DNA of 64,000 nt, taken from contig NZ_CP095071.1 in assembly GCF_022919575.1 (NCBI RefSeq), forward strand, positions 3,234,001 to 3,298,000, read 5' to 3'. This DNA is from Gracilibacillus salinarum. Its GTDB lineage: Bacteria; Bacillota; Bacilli; Bacillales; Amphibacillaceae. Below are positions 1 through 9,263 of the stretch, one piece after another (position 1 is the stretch's first letter; each line of letters opens with the position of its first letter). Both the position numbers and the translations under genes were made by a program. Below the pieces are notes generated by a model. That model saw only the letters and a program-made list of their open reading frames with translations. It had not been told where the DNA came from and did no database searches.

Positions 1-95
1 TTCGTCCTATTATGGTACGTTTACCTGAGAGATTAGTTCATAAGGTTTTTTATGAATTTGCTCCTTCGGTGGCATTTACATGCGCTCTCCCATAA
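1..95 (-). promoter_or_regulatory. Glycine riboswitch aptamer, leader of a gene beyond the left edge
   Basis: Read on the minus strand, this stretch carries the conserved glycine-aptamer blocks in order: GGAGAG (85-90), GCCACCGAAGGAGC (60-73), AATCTCTCAGGT (22-33) and a GTACCATAATAGGACG-type end (3-18). These match the pattern of Bacillus gcvT leaders. In this class glycine binding controls glycine-cleavage or glycine-transport genes. The regulated gene and any second aptamer would lie left of position 1. A TATAAT-like -10 sits upstream on the minus strand near 171-176, but I see no convincing -35. The rest of 96-449 shows no gene. Confidence 0.8.
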
Positions 96-449
96 TGATC
101 ATCCGTATCTATATTTAATTGATATCCTTATCTTATGGTGAAGTACCGTATACGTCAGTAATGTTGTTATATTATATTACATAATTTCCCATTGTATGCC
201 TTTTCCAAACTATATTATATGTAACATCAATGACATTCTTTTTTTATTTATACGTTAGGAAAGCATAAAATGTTAATAATGAAGAAGTTCGGCATAGTGA
301 AAGAAAATCCTCGGCATTCACTAATAGACGAGCCGAATAATGAGTTTTTATAAAAAATTGTAATTTACAAACAAAAATATACATTTTATTGGTATAATAG
401 GTTTGGTTTCTGTGACTTAACCTTTTCTTTAAAAAAAGCAATATTTTTT

Positions 450-476
450 TGAAACCTTTTTAAAGTGAATTTCGTA
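450..476 (+). promoter_or_regulatory. SigW-type autoregulatory promoter of sigW
   Basis: TGAAAC (450-455) and CGTA (473-476) are separated by 17 bp, the hallmark of promoters read by extracytoplasmic sigma factor SigW. The site lies 36 bp before the sigW start codon, as expected for the autoregulated sigW-rsiW operon. The spo0M promoter at 51788-51814 has the same motif and spacing. Confidence 0.85.
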
Positions 477-511
477 CAACTAATAACCGCAAATGTAGCG
501 GAGGTATATAA

Positions 512-1078
512 ATGATTGAGGAAAAAATAAAGCAGAATATAAAATTAGTGAAAAAAGGTGACCAATCTGCCTTTGAGGACATCGTTGCCTTTTATCAGAA
601 TAAAGTATATGCTATTTGTTTCCGAATGATCGGGAATAAACATGAAGCAGAAGATATTGCACAAGAGGCTTTTATTCGTGCCTATTTAAACATTCAGTCC
701 TATGATGAAAATCGCAAGTTTTCTACATGGCTTTACCGAATCGCGACGAATTTAACGATTGACCGAATTCGAAAGAAGAAGCCTGATTTTTACTTGGATG
801 CAGAGATTAAAGGTACGGACGGATTGAATATGTATGCGCAATTGCCAGCAGAAGATCCATTGCCGGACCAAGAAGTAGAAAGTTTGGAAATGCAAAGTTA
901 TATACAAAATGAAATTATGCAACTCCCTGCTAAATACCGGAGTATCATTGCTTTACGTTTTATAGATGAGCTGTCTCTTAAGGAAATTAGTGAGATTTTG
1001 GAAATACCAGTGGGAACAGTCAAGACGAGAATCCACAGAGGAAGAGAAGCTCTTAGAAAAAGGCTTCGTCACGTTTAA
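512..1078 (+). CDS. sigW: ECF RNA polymerase sigma factor SigW
   Basis: This 188-aa sigma-70 family protein directs polymerase to cell-envelope stress and antimicrobial-resistance genes. Region 2 is visible at about residues 22-90, with the core-binding stretch GNKHEAEDIAQEAFIRAY and the -10-recognising segment FSTWLYRIATNLTIDRIRK. Region 4 (about 128-185) is a helix-turn-helix ending GTVKTRIHRGREALR. Length and sequence fit Bacillus SigW. The start has a strong AGCGGAGG ribosome site and follows its own SigW promoter. rsiW follows after a few bases, so the two are co-transcribed with the anti-sigma factor that holds SigW at the membrane. Confidence 0.95.
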   Translation: MIEEKIKQNIKLVKKGDQSAFEDIVAFYQNKVYAICFRMIGNKHEAEDIAQEAFIRAYLNIQSYDENRKFSTWLYRIATNLTIDRIRKKKPDFYLDAEIKGTDGLNMYAQLPAEDPLPDQEVESLEMQSYIQNEIMQLPAKYRSIIALRFIDELSLKEISEILEIPVGTVKTRIHRGREALRKRLRHV

Positions 1079-1092
1079 GGGGTGTGAGCAAA

Positions 1093-1701
1093 ATGAAATG
1101 TAATAAAGAAAATGTCGATTTAATGCATCAGTATTTAGATGGTGATATTTCAGCACGTGACGCGCAACAATTGCGCGCCCATTTAAAATCATGTGAAGCA
1201 TGTCAGCATCATTTTCAAGAATTAAAACGAACGGTTGCATTGGTCACAGCTAATATAGAATTAAAACCATCCGCAGATTTCACAAAAAATGTGATGGGTC
1301 AGTTACCAAAAGAGAAGAAAAGAATGTCAGTCAAGCGATGGATGAAAATCCACCCGATGTTAACAGCAGCTGCCATTTTCTTCGTTTTTATGATAAGTGG
1401 TATGGTTTCCGCATGGGGACAGGATCACCAATTAAGCTATCCGAAGGGACAAAATCTGTTAGTGGAGAACGATACAGTTATTGTACCAGAAGATGTAGTC
1501 ATTGAAGAAGATTTAGAAATCAAAAATGGCAATATTAAAATTGAAGGTGAGGTCCAGGGAGACGTCACGATCATTAATGGAGACAATTTGTCAGCATCTG
1601 CAGGGAAAGTAACAGGCGAAATAAAAGAAATAGATCAACTATTTGGCTGGATGTGGTATAAGCTGAAGGGTTTATTCCAAAGTGTATTCAGTTTTGATTA
1701 A
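1093..1701 (+). CDS. rsiW: Anti-sigma-W factor RsiW
   Basis: Membrane anti-sigma factor that sequesters SigW until proteolysis releases it (family knowledge). The N-terminus has a zinc anti-sigma motif of the form H-x3-C-x2-C (HLKSCEACQ, about residues 27-35), followed by the conserved PKEKKR segment. One membrane helix lies at about 88-110. The extracytoplasmic tail is rich in short beta-repeat sequence (VIEEDLEIKNGNIKIEG). An in-frame GTG at 1084 is possible, but AAGGGGTG at 1077-1084 is well spaced for ATG 1093. The gene ends just before a clear terminator. Confidence 0.92.
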   Translation: MKCNKENVDLMHQYLDGDISARDAQQLRAHLKSCEACQHHFQELKRTVALVTANIELKPSADFTKNVMGQLPKEKKRMSVKRWMKIHPMLTAAAIFFVFMISGMVSAWGQDHQLSYPKGQNLLVENDTVIVPEDVVIEEDLEIKNGNIKIEGEVQGDVTIINGDNLSASAGKVTGEIKEIDQLFGWMWYKLKGLFQSVFSFD

Positions 1702-1709
1702 AACAGAAG

Positions 1710-1747
1710 ACAGTGATACTTTTGCAACTAGTATCACTGTTTTTTTA
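1710..1747 (+). terminator. Rho-independent terminator of sigW-rsiW
   Basis: A perfect 10-bp stem ACAGTGATAC (1710-1719) / GTATCACTGT (1731-1740) is followed by seven T. Repeat element A begins 12 bp beyond the T-tract. Confidence 0.9.
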
Positions 1748-1759
1748 TACAGTTAAGTT

Positions 1760-2343
1760 CCTATAATATGGATTATGTAAACTAGCCATCGCTAGCCACG
1801 CAGCCATATTGAGATATTTAATGTGCTGGCATACCGCTCCGTCCAACCACTCCGCGTCCTGCGGGGCACGGCTGAAGATCCACTTTGTGAAGAAGAGCAC
1901 TTCACAAAGTGGATCTTCAGCACCTGCACAATCCCGCGGGAGTCTACGTGGTTGGCCTACGCTAGGATTGGAACTCTACAATTTTTGTCAGAGCTAGCAT
2001 ATTGATTTCATGCATATATAATAGCTATTGAAATTACAAAGAACCACTGCTTTTTGCTGTTACATAAGTTGTACCACTTCCCTCAAGCGTAGGAAATATG
2101 CGGAGACTCCCGTGGAATCAGCGCGAGCTGAAGATCCACTTGGTCTGTGCCTGTGTCTGCAAGTATCGCTTCGAAGTGAGCTTCCTCGGCACAAGGCAGC
2201 AAAGATGCTGTTCAAGTAGTAGCCTAGCTGAAGCCGTGCCCACAGGACGCGGAGCATATTTCCGGAGCTTTGCTAAGCAGATAAAATATATCAAAATGAC
2301 CATTTTGCAATACAGTGTTTGTTAGCATAATCCATATTATAGG
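1760..2343 (+). repeat. 590-bp two-hairpin element, copy A (body L-to-R)
   Basis: The copy is bounded by CCTATAATATGGATTATG (1760-1777) and its exact reverse complement (2326-2343). Inside are module L (about 1843-1955, closed by CCAACCAC/GTGGTTGG) and the related module R in opposite orientation (about 2092-2263, closed by GGAAATATGC/GCATATTTCC). The right shell, with a CCCGG-type hairpin and a TTTTTCT tract, runs to about 2400. Short reading frames inside differ between copies and are not conserved, so I treat the element as non-coding. It lies directly downstream of the rsiW terminator. Confidence 0.9.
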
Positions 2344-2704
2344 TAGTTGTATATTATTTGTTAGTTAGAACAGGGTGGGCTTTCCCGGTTTTTCTAAACG
2401 CTCGGAAGTTCTTTTATTCATCGCTTTATATAGGAGGAAGATGAGATCAGGGCATATTCCGAGGCTGTAAATAAATAATAATGGCGTCCAATACAGCTTA
2501 CATAATTTATATTATCAATCTTACTATATGATAGATGGATGAACGGTTTTGTTTATGGCAAGTTTTTCTAACATGTTTATGTTAAACTTGGCATATAGAA
2601 TGATTATGTATATATTTCAAGATGATATGCAATATATGCTATAATATAAAATAATTACATTATCAGATAGGAAGAGGATTAAATGGACATGAGGTTGTGT
2701 TTGC
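2344..2704. other. Gene-free spacer with element A right shell and likely cdaA promoter
   Basis: 2344-2400 is the right shell of element A, ending in GGGTGGGCTTTCCCGG plus a T-run. TATAAT at 2640-2645, with a weak TTCAAG at 2616-2621, is a plausible promoter for cdaA. I see nothing else between 2401 and 2615. Confidence 0.5.
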
Positions 2705-3526
2705 ATGTTTAATGGTGACTGGAATTTTTTAGAGATACTTAAGGTTATTTTAGATATTTCCATTGTTTGGTATGTTTTATATAAATTATTAATGTTAATT
2801 CGCGGTACAAAGGCGATTCAATTACTTAAGGGTATTTTTGTTGTGATCGGGCTTTATTTAGCCAGTGTGCTGCTTGATCTAACGACAGTAAGAATTATCA
2901 TCTGGCAGGTCATTATGTGGGGACCTCTAGGAATTATCATTTTATTCCAGCCTGAGCTGAGAAGGGCGTTAGAACAACTAGGTCGAGGAAGCTTTTTCTC
3001 TCGAAATACCACTTCAGAAGAAGAAGAACTAAATCACTCGATTGAAGCAATAGTCGAATCTTGTAAGTATATGGCCAAACGTCGGATTGGTGCGTTAATC
3101 ACTATAGAAAGAGATACAGCTATGGGGGATTATGTATCAACAGGTATTCCGATTAACGGTCATTTAACCAATCAAATGTTAACCAATATTTTTATTCCGA
3201 ATACGCCACTGCATGATGGTGCCGTAATCATTAACCGAGATAAAATCGTGGCAGCTGCATGTTATTTGCCTTTGTCTGAAAGTCCTTTTATTTCAAAAGA
3301 ACTAGGTACGAGGCACCGGGCTGCGCTAGGAATTAGTGAAGTAACCGATGCTGTAACCATTATTGTGTCGGAGGAGACCGGTAGTATTTCCTGCACAAAA
3401 AGCGGCGAGTTACATCGAAATATTACAGCGGAGAAGCTGTCAGAACTACTGGAAAAGGAATTAGTAACTAAATTTAAGACGTCAACGACGAAGGCATGGA
3501 ATTGGAGGGGTAAAAAAAATGAATAG
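2705..3526 (+). CDS. cdaA: Diadenylate cyclase CdaA
   Basis: Membrane-bound enzyme that condenses two ATP into the second messenger cyclic di-AMP, which controls potassium and osmolyte uptake and cell-wall homeostasis. The 273-aa protein has hydrophobic N-terminal helices (about residues 10-85), then a DAC domain with the DGA motif (near residue 170, context PLHDGAVI) and the RHRAA motif (about 203-207) that bind ATP and metal. It overlaps the cdaR start by 8 bp and leads into glmM, the conserved cdaA-cdaR-glmM operon in which CdaR and GlmM modulate the cyclase. Confidence 0.96.
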   Translation: MFNGDWNFLEILKVILDISIVWYVLYKLLMLIRGTKAIQLLKGIFVVIGLYLASVLLDLTTVRIIIWQVIMWGPLGIIILFQPELRRALEQLGRGSFFSRNTTSEEEELNHSIEAIVESCKYMAKRRIGALITIERDTAMGDYVSTGIPINGHLTNQMLTNIFIPNTPLHDGAVIINRDKIVAAACYLPLSESPFISKELGTRHRAALGISEVTDAVTIIVSEETGSISCTKSGELHRNITAEKLSELLEKELVTKFKTSTTKAWNWRGKKNE

Positions 3527-4781
3527 TTGGTTGGAAAAACCCTGGGTTATAAGAGTAGTGGCCTTAGTTCTTTCCGTCTTGCTTTTTGTTGTTGTTGCTT
3601 TTGATGAGAATGTGTATGATAATGACGATGGATTTGAATTACCTTTTGGAGATACAACCAGTGATACACAAACGATGGAGGATGTACCTGTACAAACTGA
3701 GATTGATCAGGAGAAGTATGTCGTAAGTGGTGTGCCGGAAACGGTGAAAGTTTCTTTGTCGGGTTCAGTAAGTCTTGTTACATCTATGGTTCTCCAACGA
3801 AATTTTGATGTCTTTGTTGATTTAGAAGGATTAGAGCCAGGTACACATCAAGTAGACCTTGAATATTCAGGTATTCAAGATCGTTTGAATGTTTATATTG
3901 AGCCGCAGGAAGTGGAAGTAACCATCGAAGAACGGGCAAGTAAAGAGTTCAATGTCACCATGGATGCGGTAAATCGAGATAAAGTAGAAGCAGGATATGA
4001 AGTCGCAAATATTACAACAGATCCTGGCAAAGTGTTAGTAACCAGTTCGAAAAGCGTTATTAATAAGATTGCGATTGTGAAGGCGTTTGTAGATGTTGAA
4101 GGTTTTAATGAGTCACAGACCATTGATAATGTTCCTGTAAAGGTATATGATAATCAAGGCAACCAATTAAATGTAAGAATTGATCCGCCGACTGTTGATG
4201 TTGAGGTAGAAATGAGTAACCCAAGTAAAAGCGTTCCTATAACCTTAGAAACGGAAAATGAGCTGCCAGAGGGGATTAAATTAGAAGAAACAAAGCTGGA
4301 AAATGAACAGGTGCAAATTTTTGCAGCAGAAAGCTATTTGGCAGAATTAGAAGAGATAAAAACGAAACCAATTGACCTTAGCAAATTAACAGAAAGTGGC
4401 AGTATGGAAGTGGAGCTCGCTCTACCTTCAGAAGTAAGAAAAGCAGCGAACGAGACAGTGAATGTCGATGTTAGTGTAGAAAAGGTGGAAGAACAAGACC
4501 TAAATGACGTCGCGATTCAGTTAGAAGGTGAAGAATCAGGACAAACTGTTTCTTTTGTTGAGCCGGATTCGAATGTCATGAACATTACGATGAGTGGCTA
4601 TCCATCCGACTTAGAGCAAATCAGTCCAGAAGATTTGCAATTGCTTGTCGATGTTGGAGGTTTAGGTCCCGGTGAACACGAAGTACCGATTGAGTTGATT
4701 ACACCGGACGATGTACCAGAATCTGTCCAATTTGAATTACAATTTGAACAAGCCGCTATAAACATCGAAGAAGAAGAGTAG
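3519..4781 (+). CDS. cdaR: CdaA regulatory protein CdaR (YbbR-domain)
   Basis: Regulator of CdaA, anchored by an N-terminal membrane segment (about residues 8-27) with the rest outside the cytoplasm. The 420-aa chain contains about four YbbR repeats, seen as recurring VxVxxxVSGxPxxVxVxxxG-type beta units, and ends in the acidic IEEEE. It overlaps cdaA by 8 bp, which implies translational coupling. The very acidic extracellular portion would fit a salt-tolerant host. Confidence 0.93.
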   Translation: MNSWLEKPWVIRVVALVLSVLLFVVVAFDENVYDNDDGFELPFGDTTSDTQTMEDVPVQTEIDQEKYVVSGVPETVKVSLSGSVSLVTSMVLQRNFDVFVDLEGLEPGTHQVDLEYSGIQDRLNVYIEPQEVEVTIEERASKEFNVTMDAVNRDKVEAGYEVANITTDPGKVLVTSSKSVINKIAIVKAFVDVEGFNESQTIDNVPVKVYDNQGNQLNVRIDPPTVDVEVEMSNPSKSVPITLETENELPEGIKLEETKLENEQVQIFAAESYLAELEEIKTKPIDLSKLTESGSMEVELALPSEVRKAANETVNVDVSVEKVEEQDLNDVAIQLEGEESGQTVSFVEPDSNVMNITMSGYPSDLEQISPEDLQLLVDVGGLGPGEHEVPIELITPDDVPESVQFELQFEQAAINIEEEE

Positions 4782-4833
4782 TACATAAAGCGATAGTATA
4801 TCGATTTGAATCGTAAAAGGAGAGAATGTAAAA

Positions 4834-6186
4834 ATGGGAAAATATTTTGGAACGGATGGGGTCCGTGGTATCGCAAATAAGGGTTTAACACCAGAACTAG
4901 CTTTTAAGTTAGGCCGATACGGCGGGTATGTCTTAACTAAGGAATCCGATAAGCCGAAAGTATTAATCGGGCGTGATACAAGAATCTCCGGCCATATGCT
5001 AGAAGGAGCATTAGCAGCTGGATTGCTATCTATGGGAGCAGAAGTAATGCGTTTAGGCGTAATTTCTACTCCAGGTGTTGCCTACTTAGCTAAAGTTATG
5101 AACGCACAAGCTGGTGTCATGATTTCCGCTTCTCATAATCCTGTCGAAGATAACGGTATTAAATTCTTTGGCTCTGACGGTTTTAAATTATCAGATGAAC
5201 AAGAGTTGGAAATCGAAGCATTATTAGATATGGAAGAAGACGATCTTCCACGACCAGTGGGTGCAGATGTTGGCCAGGTAAATGATTATTTAGAAGGCGG
5301 CCAAAAGTATATTCAATTCTTAAAAGAAACGATCGATAATGAATTCGATGGCATGCATATCGCGTTAGATTGTGCTCATGGTGCTACTTCAGGACTTGCG
5401 TCACACCTTTTTGCTGATCTTGAAGCGGATATTTCAACACTTGGATCATCACCAAACGGATTAAATATTAATGATGGTGTGGGTTCTACGCATCCAGAGA
5501 AGCTACAAGCGTTAGTGGTTGATAAAGGTGCAGATATTGGGTTGGCATTTGATGGCGATGGCGACAGACTGATTGCTGTCGATGAAAAAGGTAACATTGT
5601 TGATGGCGACCAGATCATGTTTATCATCGGTAAATTCTTCAATCAAAAAGGGTTACTTCGTCATGCTACGGTCGTGTCTACCGTAATGAGTAATATTGGT
5701 TTCTACAAGGCGTTAGAAGCTAATGAAATGAAGAGTGATAAGACGGCAGTTGGTGACCGCTACGTAATGGAAGAGATGCGCAAAGGTGGTTACAATTTAG
5801 GTGGGGAGCAGTCCGGCCATATTATTTTCTTAGATTATAATACTACTGGTGACGGTATGCTATCAGCACTTCAACTTGTAAATGTTATGCGCGAAACAGG
5901 TAAGACATTATCAGAACTTGCTAGTGAAATGAAAAAGTTCCCACAAGTCCTGAAGAACGTTAAAGTTGTAAAGAAAAATGAAGTGATGACCAATCAAACA
6001 GTGCTGGATGCTATTGATAAGGTGGAAGCAGAAATGAATGGTCAAGGCCGTGTGCTAGTAAGACCATCAGGTACAGAACCATTAGTGCGTGTGATGGTGG
6101 AAGCACCTACATTAGAAGACTGTAATCGTTATGTCGATGAAGTGGTCGACGTGATTCAGAAATTAATGGGCATGGAAGAAGAATAA
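4834..6186 (+). CDS. glmM: Phosphoglucosamine mutase GlmM
   Basis: Interconverts glucosamine-6-phosphate and glucosamine-1-phosphate on the way to UDP-GlcNAc for peptidoglycan. All alpha-D-phosphohexomutase signatures are present: catalytic phosphoserine loop SASHNP (Ser100), metal loop DGDGDR (about residues 240-245), sugar loop GGEQSGH (about 325-331) and phosphate loop RPSGTEP (about 409-415). The 450-aa length is standard. A good AGGAGAG site precedes ATG 4834. It is last in the cdaA operon and metabolically paired with glmS. Confidence 0.97.
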   Translation: MGKYFGTDGVRGIANKGLTPELAFKLGRYGGYVLTKESDKPKVLIGRDTRISGHMLEGALAAGLLSMGAEVMRLGVISTPGVAYLAKVMNAQAGVMISASHNPVEDNGIKFFGSDGFKLSDEQELEIEALLDMEEDDLPRPVGADVGQVNDYLEGGQKYIQFLKETIDNEFDGMHIALDCAHGATSGLASHLFADLEADISTLGSSPNGLNINDGVGSTHPEKLQALVVDKGADIGLAFDGDGDRLIAVDEKGNIVDGDQIMFIIGKFFNQKGLLRHATVVSTVMSNIGFYKALEANEMKSDKTAVGDRYVMEEMRKGGYNLGGEQSGHIIFLDYNTTGDGMLSALQLVNVMRETGKTLSELASEMKKFPQVLKNVKVVKKNEVMTNQTVLDAIDKVEAEMNGQGRVLVRPSGTEPLVRVMVEAPTLEDCNRYVDEVVDVIQKLMGMEEE

Positions 6187-6193
6187 ATCCAGA

Positions 6194-6229
6194 AGAGCTA
6201 TGGCGCATTTGTGCCGTAGCTCTTTTTTA
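6194..6229 (+). terminator. Terminator after glmM
   Basis: AGAGCTATGGC pairs with GCCGTAGCTCT (one bulge) and is followed by a T-tract. A copy of the second repeat family begins at the end of the T-tract. Confidence 0.9.
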
Positions 6230-6230
6230 T

Positions 6231-6434
6231 AAGTCAAGAAAGTATAAATTTTTGGCTATAGGATGTTCGCTGACAGAAACGGCCACGTCCGGCTCCAGCG
6301 CCCAGAGACTAGGCGACTTCGCGAAATCGCCCTACGATAAGTCATCATCGATTCGCAAGCTCACCGTGATTCCTTTATCTCAGTTGATTCGCTCCACTCG
6401 CTTCGTCTCTAAACGGGCGCTTGCGCCTTTGTTC
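6231..6434 (+). repeat. 204-bp repeat family 2, copy 1
   Basis: Repeated at 38614-38817 with only about four differences in 204 bp. The outer stem is GCGCCCAGAGAC with GTCTCTAAACGGGCGC, and an inner hairpin is GGCGACTTCGCGAAATCGCC. It starts with AAGTCAAGAAAGTATAAA, which resembles the left shell of the 590-bp elements. Both copies begin right after a terminator T-tract. It is non-coding by appearance. Confidence 0.85.
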
Positions 6435-6701
6435 AGTAGCAAAGATGCTATTATATGAGCTTTTCAAAGGCTTTCCTATTTATAATTTGATTGATGGAAT
6501 GAATAAAACGAACTAATAATTGCGTGAATTTCAGTGGTTATCAATAAAAGGACGAGATCTTTATGCTCCATGCGATTCCACTGTTTATTTTTTTGAAATT
6601 GTGGTATCATATAACTAGAAACTCATATAATAATAAAAACGATCGCAGCTGTCACTGCTAGATACCCACTCTCTTGATAGGGGGTTGGCGTTATCTTTGA
6701 G

Positions 6702-6748
6702 AAAAATAGCCCTTACCCATTTTGCTCAGAACAGGGGGCTATTTTTTT
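6702..6748. terminator. Bidirectional terminator hairpin at the Hol-Tox locus
   Basis: AAAAATAGCCC (6702-6712) pairs with GGGCTATTTTT (6736-6746). The T-tracts on both strands allow termination in either direction. It overlaps the 3' end of the minus-strand toxin-like frame, as expected where a toxin mRNA and an antisense RNA converge. Confidence 0.6.
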
Positions 6749-6863
6749 CGTTCAAAATAGCGACAACGACTGCGATGAGCGCTATGATCATCGTAGCAAA
6801 CGAAATCATGAGCGTGAGCGAGCACTTGAAATATTTCAAAATGACTACTAAGCAGCTAAACAT
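6726..6863 (-). pseudogene. Hol-Tox-like type I toxin peptide, 5' end probably replaced
   Basis: The minus strand encodes a small hydrophobic peptide whose C-terminal 27 residues (from ATG 6809) read as one helix plus a charged tail (MISFATMIIALIAVVVAI, then LNEKNSPLF). This matches the LMIxFxxxIIxLI pattern of the putative holin-like toxin family. The usual M-x(3)-EAL start is missing; upstream the frame continues to ATG 6863 through sequence resembling the end of a 590-bp element. No ribosome site precedes either ATG. I infer a toxin gene whose 5' end was replaced by an element end. The opposite strand downstream could have carried the antisense antitoxin. Confidence 0.5.
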
Positions 6864-6880
6864 AATCCGCGTTACAGGAA
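6820..6880. repeat. Solo terminal fragment of the 590-bp element
   Basis: The run from TTGAAATATTTCAAAATGAC to CATAATCCGCG follows the L-side end plus terminal repeat of complete copies (compare 42379-42438 and 51600-51658). No body remains. Confidence 0.55.
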
Positions 6881-6947
6881 GGCAATTGGAGTGACACGTA
6901 AGGCATAGCGGTGCATAGTATGTTAGTAGGTCTTTTTACAAAAATTG

Positions 6948-6976
6948 TTGCCTAAAAAGATCTTTTCAAGTAAAAT
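6948..6976 (+). promoter_or_regulatory. SigA-type promoter of glmS
   Basis: TTGCCT (6948-6953), a 17-bp spacer and TAAAAT (6971-6976). Predicted transcription starts about 60 nt before the ribozyme cleavage site. The stretch 6881-6947 holds nothing else I recognise. Confidence 0.7.
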
Positions 6977-7042
6977 GTAATAGTCGTTTCTAATACGACC
7001 TACTCAAAAATAGAAAGGAGTAACGAAGTGTATTAACTGTAA

Positions 7043-7200
7043 AGCGCCAGGGCTATGTGAACGGACGAATTCATAGCTGACGAGGAGGAGGTTTATCGAG
7101 AATGATCGGCGGATGCCTCCCGGTTGTCCATCTCAACCGTAATGTCTCTATTCGAAAACAAGAAGGCAACTTTTTGAACAAGAATAGGAACGAGGTGACA
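7043..7200 (+). ncRNA. glmS ribozyme-riboswitch
   Basis: The self-cleaving, glucosamine-6-phosphate-dependent ribozyme of glmS leaders. The cleavage site is between A7043 and G7044 of AGCGCCAG. The catalytic core follows with GACGAGGAGGAGGTTTATCG (about 7080-7099) and CGGCGGATGCCTCCCGG (about 7107-7124), as in the Bacillus subtilis ribozyme. Cleavage lowers glmS mRNA when the product is abundant. About 90 nt with an extra hairpin separate it from the coding region. Confidence 0.95.
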
Positions 7201-7214
7201 TATCAAACACGAGA

Positions 7215-7264
7215 AAGGGGCAAATAATCGCCCCATGTCAAAAAGGATCGGTTGTTTGCCCCTT
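7215..7264 (+). promoter_or_regulatory. Competing hairpins between ribozyme and glmS start
   Basis: GGGGC (7217-7221) can pair with GCCCC (7230-7234), or AAGGGGCAAA (7215-7224) can pair with TTTGCCCCTT (7255-7264). The two structures exclude each other. No T-tract follows the larger hairpin, so a terminator is unlikely. The glmS ribosome site AAGGAGG begins about 8 nt downstream. Confidence 0.55.
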
Positions 7265-7287
7265 AATTTCAAGGAGGAAACAACGTT

Positions 7288-9090
7288 ATGTGCGGAATTG
7301 TAGGATATATTGGAGCAAATGATTCAAAGGAAATCTTGTTAACTGGATTAGAAAAATTGGAGTACCGCGGATACGACTCTGCAGGTATTGCTATTTTAAA
7401 TGATGAAGGTGTCAACGTAACAAAGGTTAAGGGAAGAATTGCAGGATTGCGTGAAAAAGTAGATGCAAGCGTGCAAGCTAATTTAGGGATCGGGCATACT
7501 CGCTGGGCTACACACGGTGAACCGAGTGAAGACAATGCGCACCCGCACCAAAGTGCATCAGGGCGTTTTACACTAGTGCACAATGGTGTAATCGAGAACT
7601 ACTATGAAGTTCGCGATGAATTCTTACATGATGTTACGTTAAAGAGCGAAACAGACACGGAAATCGTAGTTCAGTTAGTGGAGTATTTTGCGAATCAGAC
7701 AGAAGATGTCTTGGACGGCTTTCGGAAGGCACTTTCTGTATTAAAAGGTTCCTATGCTATTGCATTAATTGATAATACAAATCCGGAGCTTATTTATGTT
7801 GCGAAAAACAAAAGTCCATTGTTAGTCGGACTAGGTGAAGGATTTAATGTGGTAGCAAGTGATGCAATGGCAACATTAAAAGAAACGAATCGTTATGTAG
7901 AAATTGAAGACAAAGAAATCGTATTAGTAAAGCGTAACGGTGTGGAAATCCAGAAGCTGGACGGTACTGTAGTGGAGCGCGAGTCTTATGTTGCAGAAAT
8001 TGACGCTTCTGATACCGAAAAAGGAACATACCCGCATTTTATGTTAAAAGAAATTGATGAGCAGCCGTTTGTTATGCGTAAAATCATTCAAGAATATCAG
8101 GATAAGAATGATACGATTAAATTGGATAAAGACATTCGCAAAGCGATGAAAAAAGCGGATCGTATTTATATCATTGCAGCAGGAACCAGTTATCATGCTG
8201 GTTTAGTTGGAAAACAATTTATTGAGCGTTTAGCAAATATTCCAGTTGAAGTGCATATTGCAAGTGAGTTCTCTTATAATATGCCAATGTTATCGGAGAA
8301 ACCATTATTTGTCTTTATCTCTCAAAGTGGAGAAACAGCAGACAGTCGTTCTGTATTAGTTCAAACAAAAGCTTTAGGGCACCCGGCATTAACGATTACA
8401 AATGTGCCAGGCTCTACCCTTTCTCGTGAAGCAGACTATACGTTGCACTTGCATGCAGGCCCAGAAATTGCAGTGGCTTCTACCAAAGCATATACAGCTC
8501 AAATTGCTGTATTAGCGATCTTGGCAGTGGACAGCGCAAGAGCAAAAGGTATTGATTTATCATTTGATCCACTTCAGGAACTTGGTATCGTAGCAAGTGC
8601 GATGGAAACATTAACGGATCAAAAAGAAGAATTCGAACGTATTGCCCAGGAAATGTTTGAAACAACTCGAAATGCATTTTTCATTGGTCGAGGTGTCGAT
8701 TATTATGTTGTTCAGGAAGCAGCATTAAAACTGAAAGAAATCTCTTATATCCAGGCAGAAGGCTTTGCTGGTGGTGAATTGAAGCACGGTACGATTGCGT
8801 TGATTGAAGAAGGAACACCAGTTATCGCTATTGCTACCCAAGAGAATGTTAATCTTTCCATCCGAGGTAATGTACAAGAGGTAGCAGCTCGTGGAGCGAA
8901 CACTTGTGTAGTTAGTTTGAAAGGACTTGAAAAAGACACAGACCAGTTTGTCTTACCAGAAGTTCACGAATTACTGACACCATTAGTAAGTGTAATCCCG
9001 ATGCAGTTACTATCCTATTACGCAGCACTTCATCGTGATTGTGATGTAGATAAGCCACGTAACCTTGCGAAGAGTGTTACTGTCGAGTAA
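7288..9090 (+). CDS. glmS: Glutamine-fructose-6-phosphate aminotransferase (isomerizing) GlmS
   Basis: Makes glucosamine-6-phosphate from fructose-6-phosphate and glutamine, the committed step to amino sugars. The N-terminal glutaminase domain begins MCGIVGYIG, with Cys2 as the nucleophile after Met removal, and has the HTRWATHG motif. Two SIS sugar-isomerase domains follow (about residues 290-430 and 460-590), with SQSGETADS and the C-terminal [12 protein letters not shown]. The 600-aa length is normal. Expression is controlled by the ribozyme upstream. It feeds GlmM, encoded 1.1 kb upstream. Confidence 0.98.
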   Translation: MCGIVGYIGANDSKEILLTGLEKLEYRGYDSAGIAILNDEGVNVTKVKGRIAGLREKVDASVQANLGIGHTRWATHGEPSEDNAHPHQSASGRFTLVHNGVIENYYEVRDEFLHDVTLKSETDTEIVVQLVEYFANQTEDVLDGFRKALSVLKGSYAIALIDNTNPELIYVAKNKSPLLVGLGEGFNVVASDAMATLKETNRYVEIEDKEIVLVKRNGVEIQKLDGTVVERESYVAEIDASDTEKGTYPHFMLKEIDEQPFVMRKIIQEYQDKNDTIKLDKDIRKAMKKADRIYIIAAGTSYHAGLVGKQFIERLANIPVEVHIASEFSYNMPMLSEKPLFVFISQSGETADSRSVLVQTKALGHPALTITNVPGSTLSREADYTLHLHAGPEIAVASTKAYTAQIAVLAILAVDSARAKGIDLSFDPLQELGIVASAMETLTDQKEEFERIAQEMFETTRNAFFIGRGVDYYVVQEAALKLKEISYIQAEGFAGGELKHGTIALIEEGTPVIAIATQENVNLSIRGNVQEVAARGANTCVVSLKGLEKDTDQFVLPEVHELLTPLVSVIPMQLLSYYAALHRDCDVDKPRNLAKSVTVE

Positions 9091-9165
9091 ACGGAGTGCA
9101 GAAAGAAATAATAGTTTGTGAATGATTTATATTAAATCGTTGTAAAAATCGATATATTAATGTTT

Positions 9166-9206
9166 GAACAGAAGAAAAAGGAATCTTTTTCTTCTGTTCT
9201 TTTTTA
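9166..9206 (+). terminator. Terminator after glmS
   Basis: The 15-bp stem GAACAGAAGAAAAAG (9166-9180) / CTTTTTCTTCTGTTC (9185-9199) is followed by a T-tract. The left shell of element B starts within the end of this tract. Confidence 0.9.
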
Positions 9207-9263
9207 TAAGCAGAGAAAGTATATAAGTACAGTCGTAGAAGTAATCATGCTGAATAGGAAGAT
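9204..9263 (+). repeat. Left shell of element B, separated from its body
   Basis: The run AAGCAGAGAAAGTATATAAG through AGGAAGAT is nearly identical to the intact left shells at 51015-51068 and 54219-54274, where it leads straight into AGGTTCCTATAATATGG. Here it is interrupted after GGAAGAT by the 926-bp insertion. Confidence 0.85.

Noticed and set aside
1809..2325. Several 60-95 codon frames on both strands inside each 590-bp element
   Set aside because: The frames differ in length and phase between copies, lack ribosome sites, and their similarity follows the DNA repeat, including hairpin arms, rather than codon conservation.
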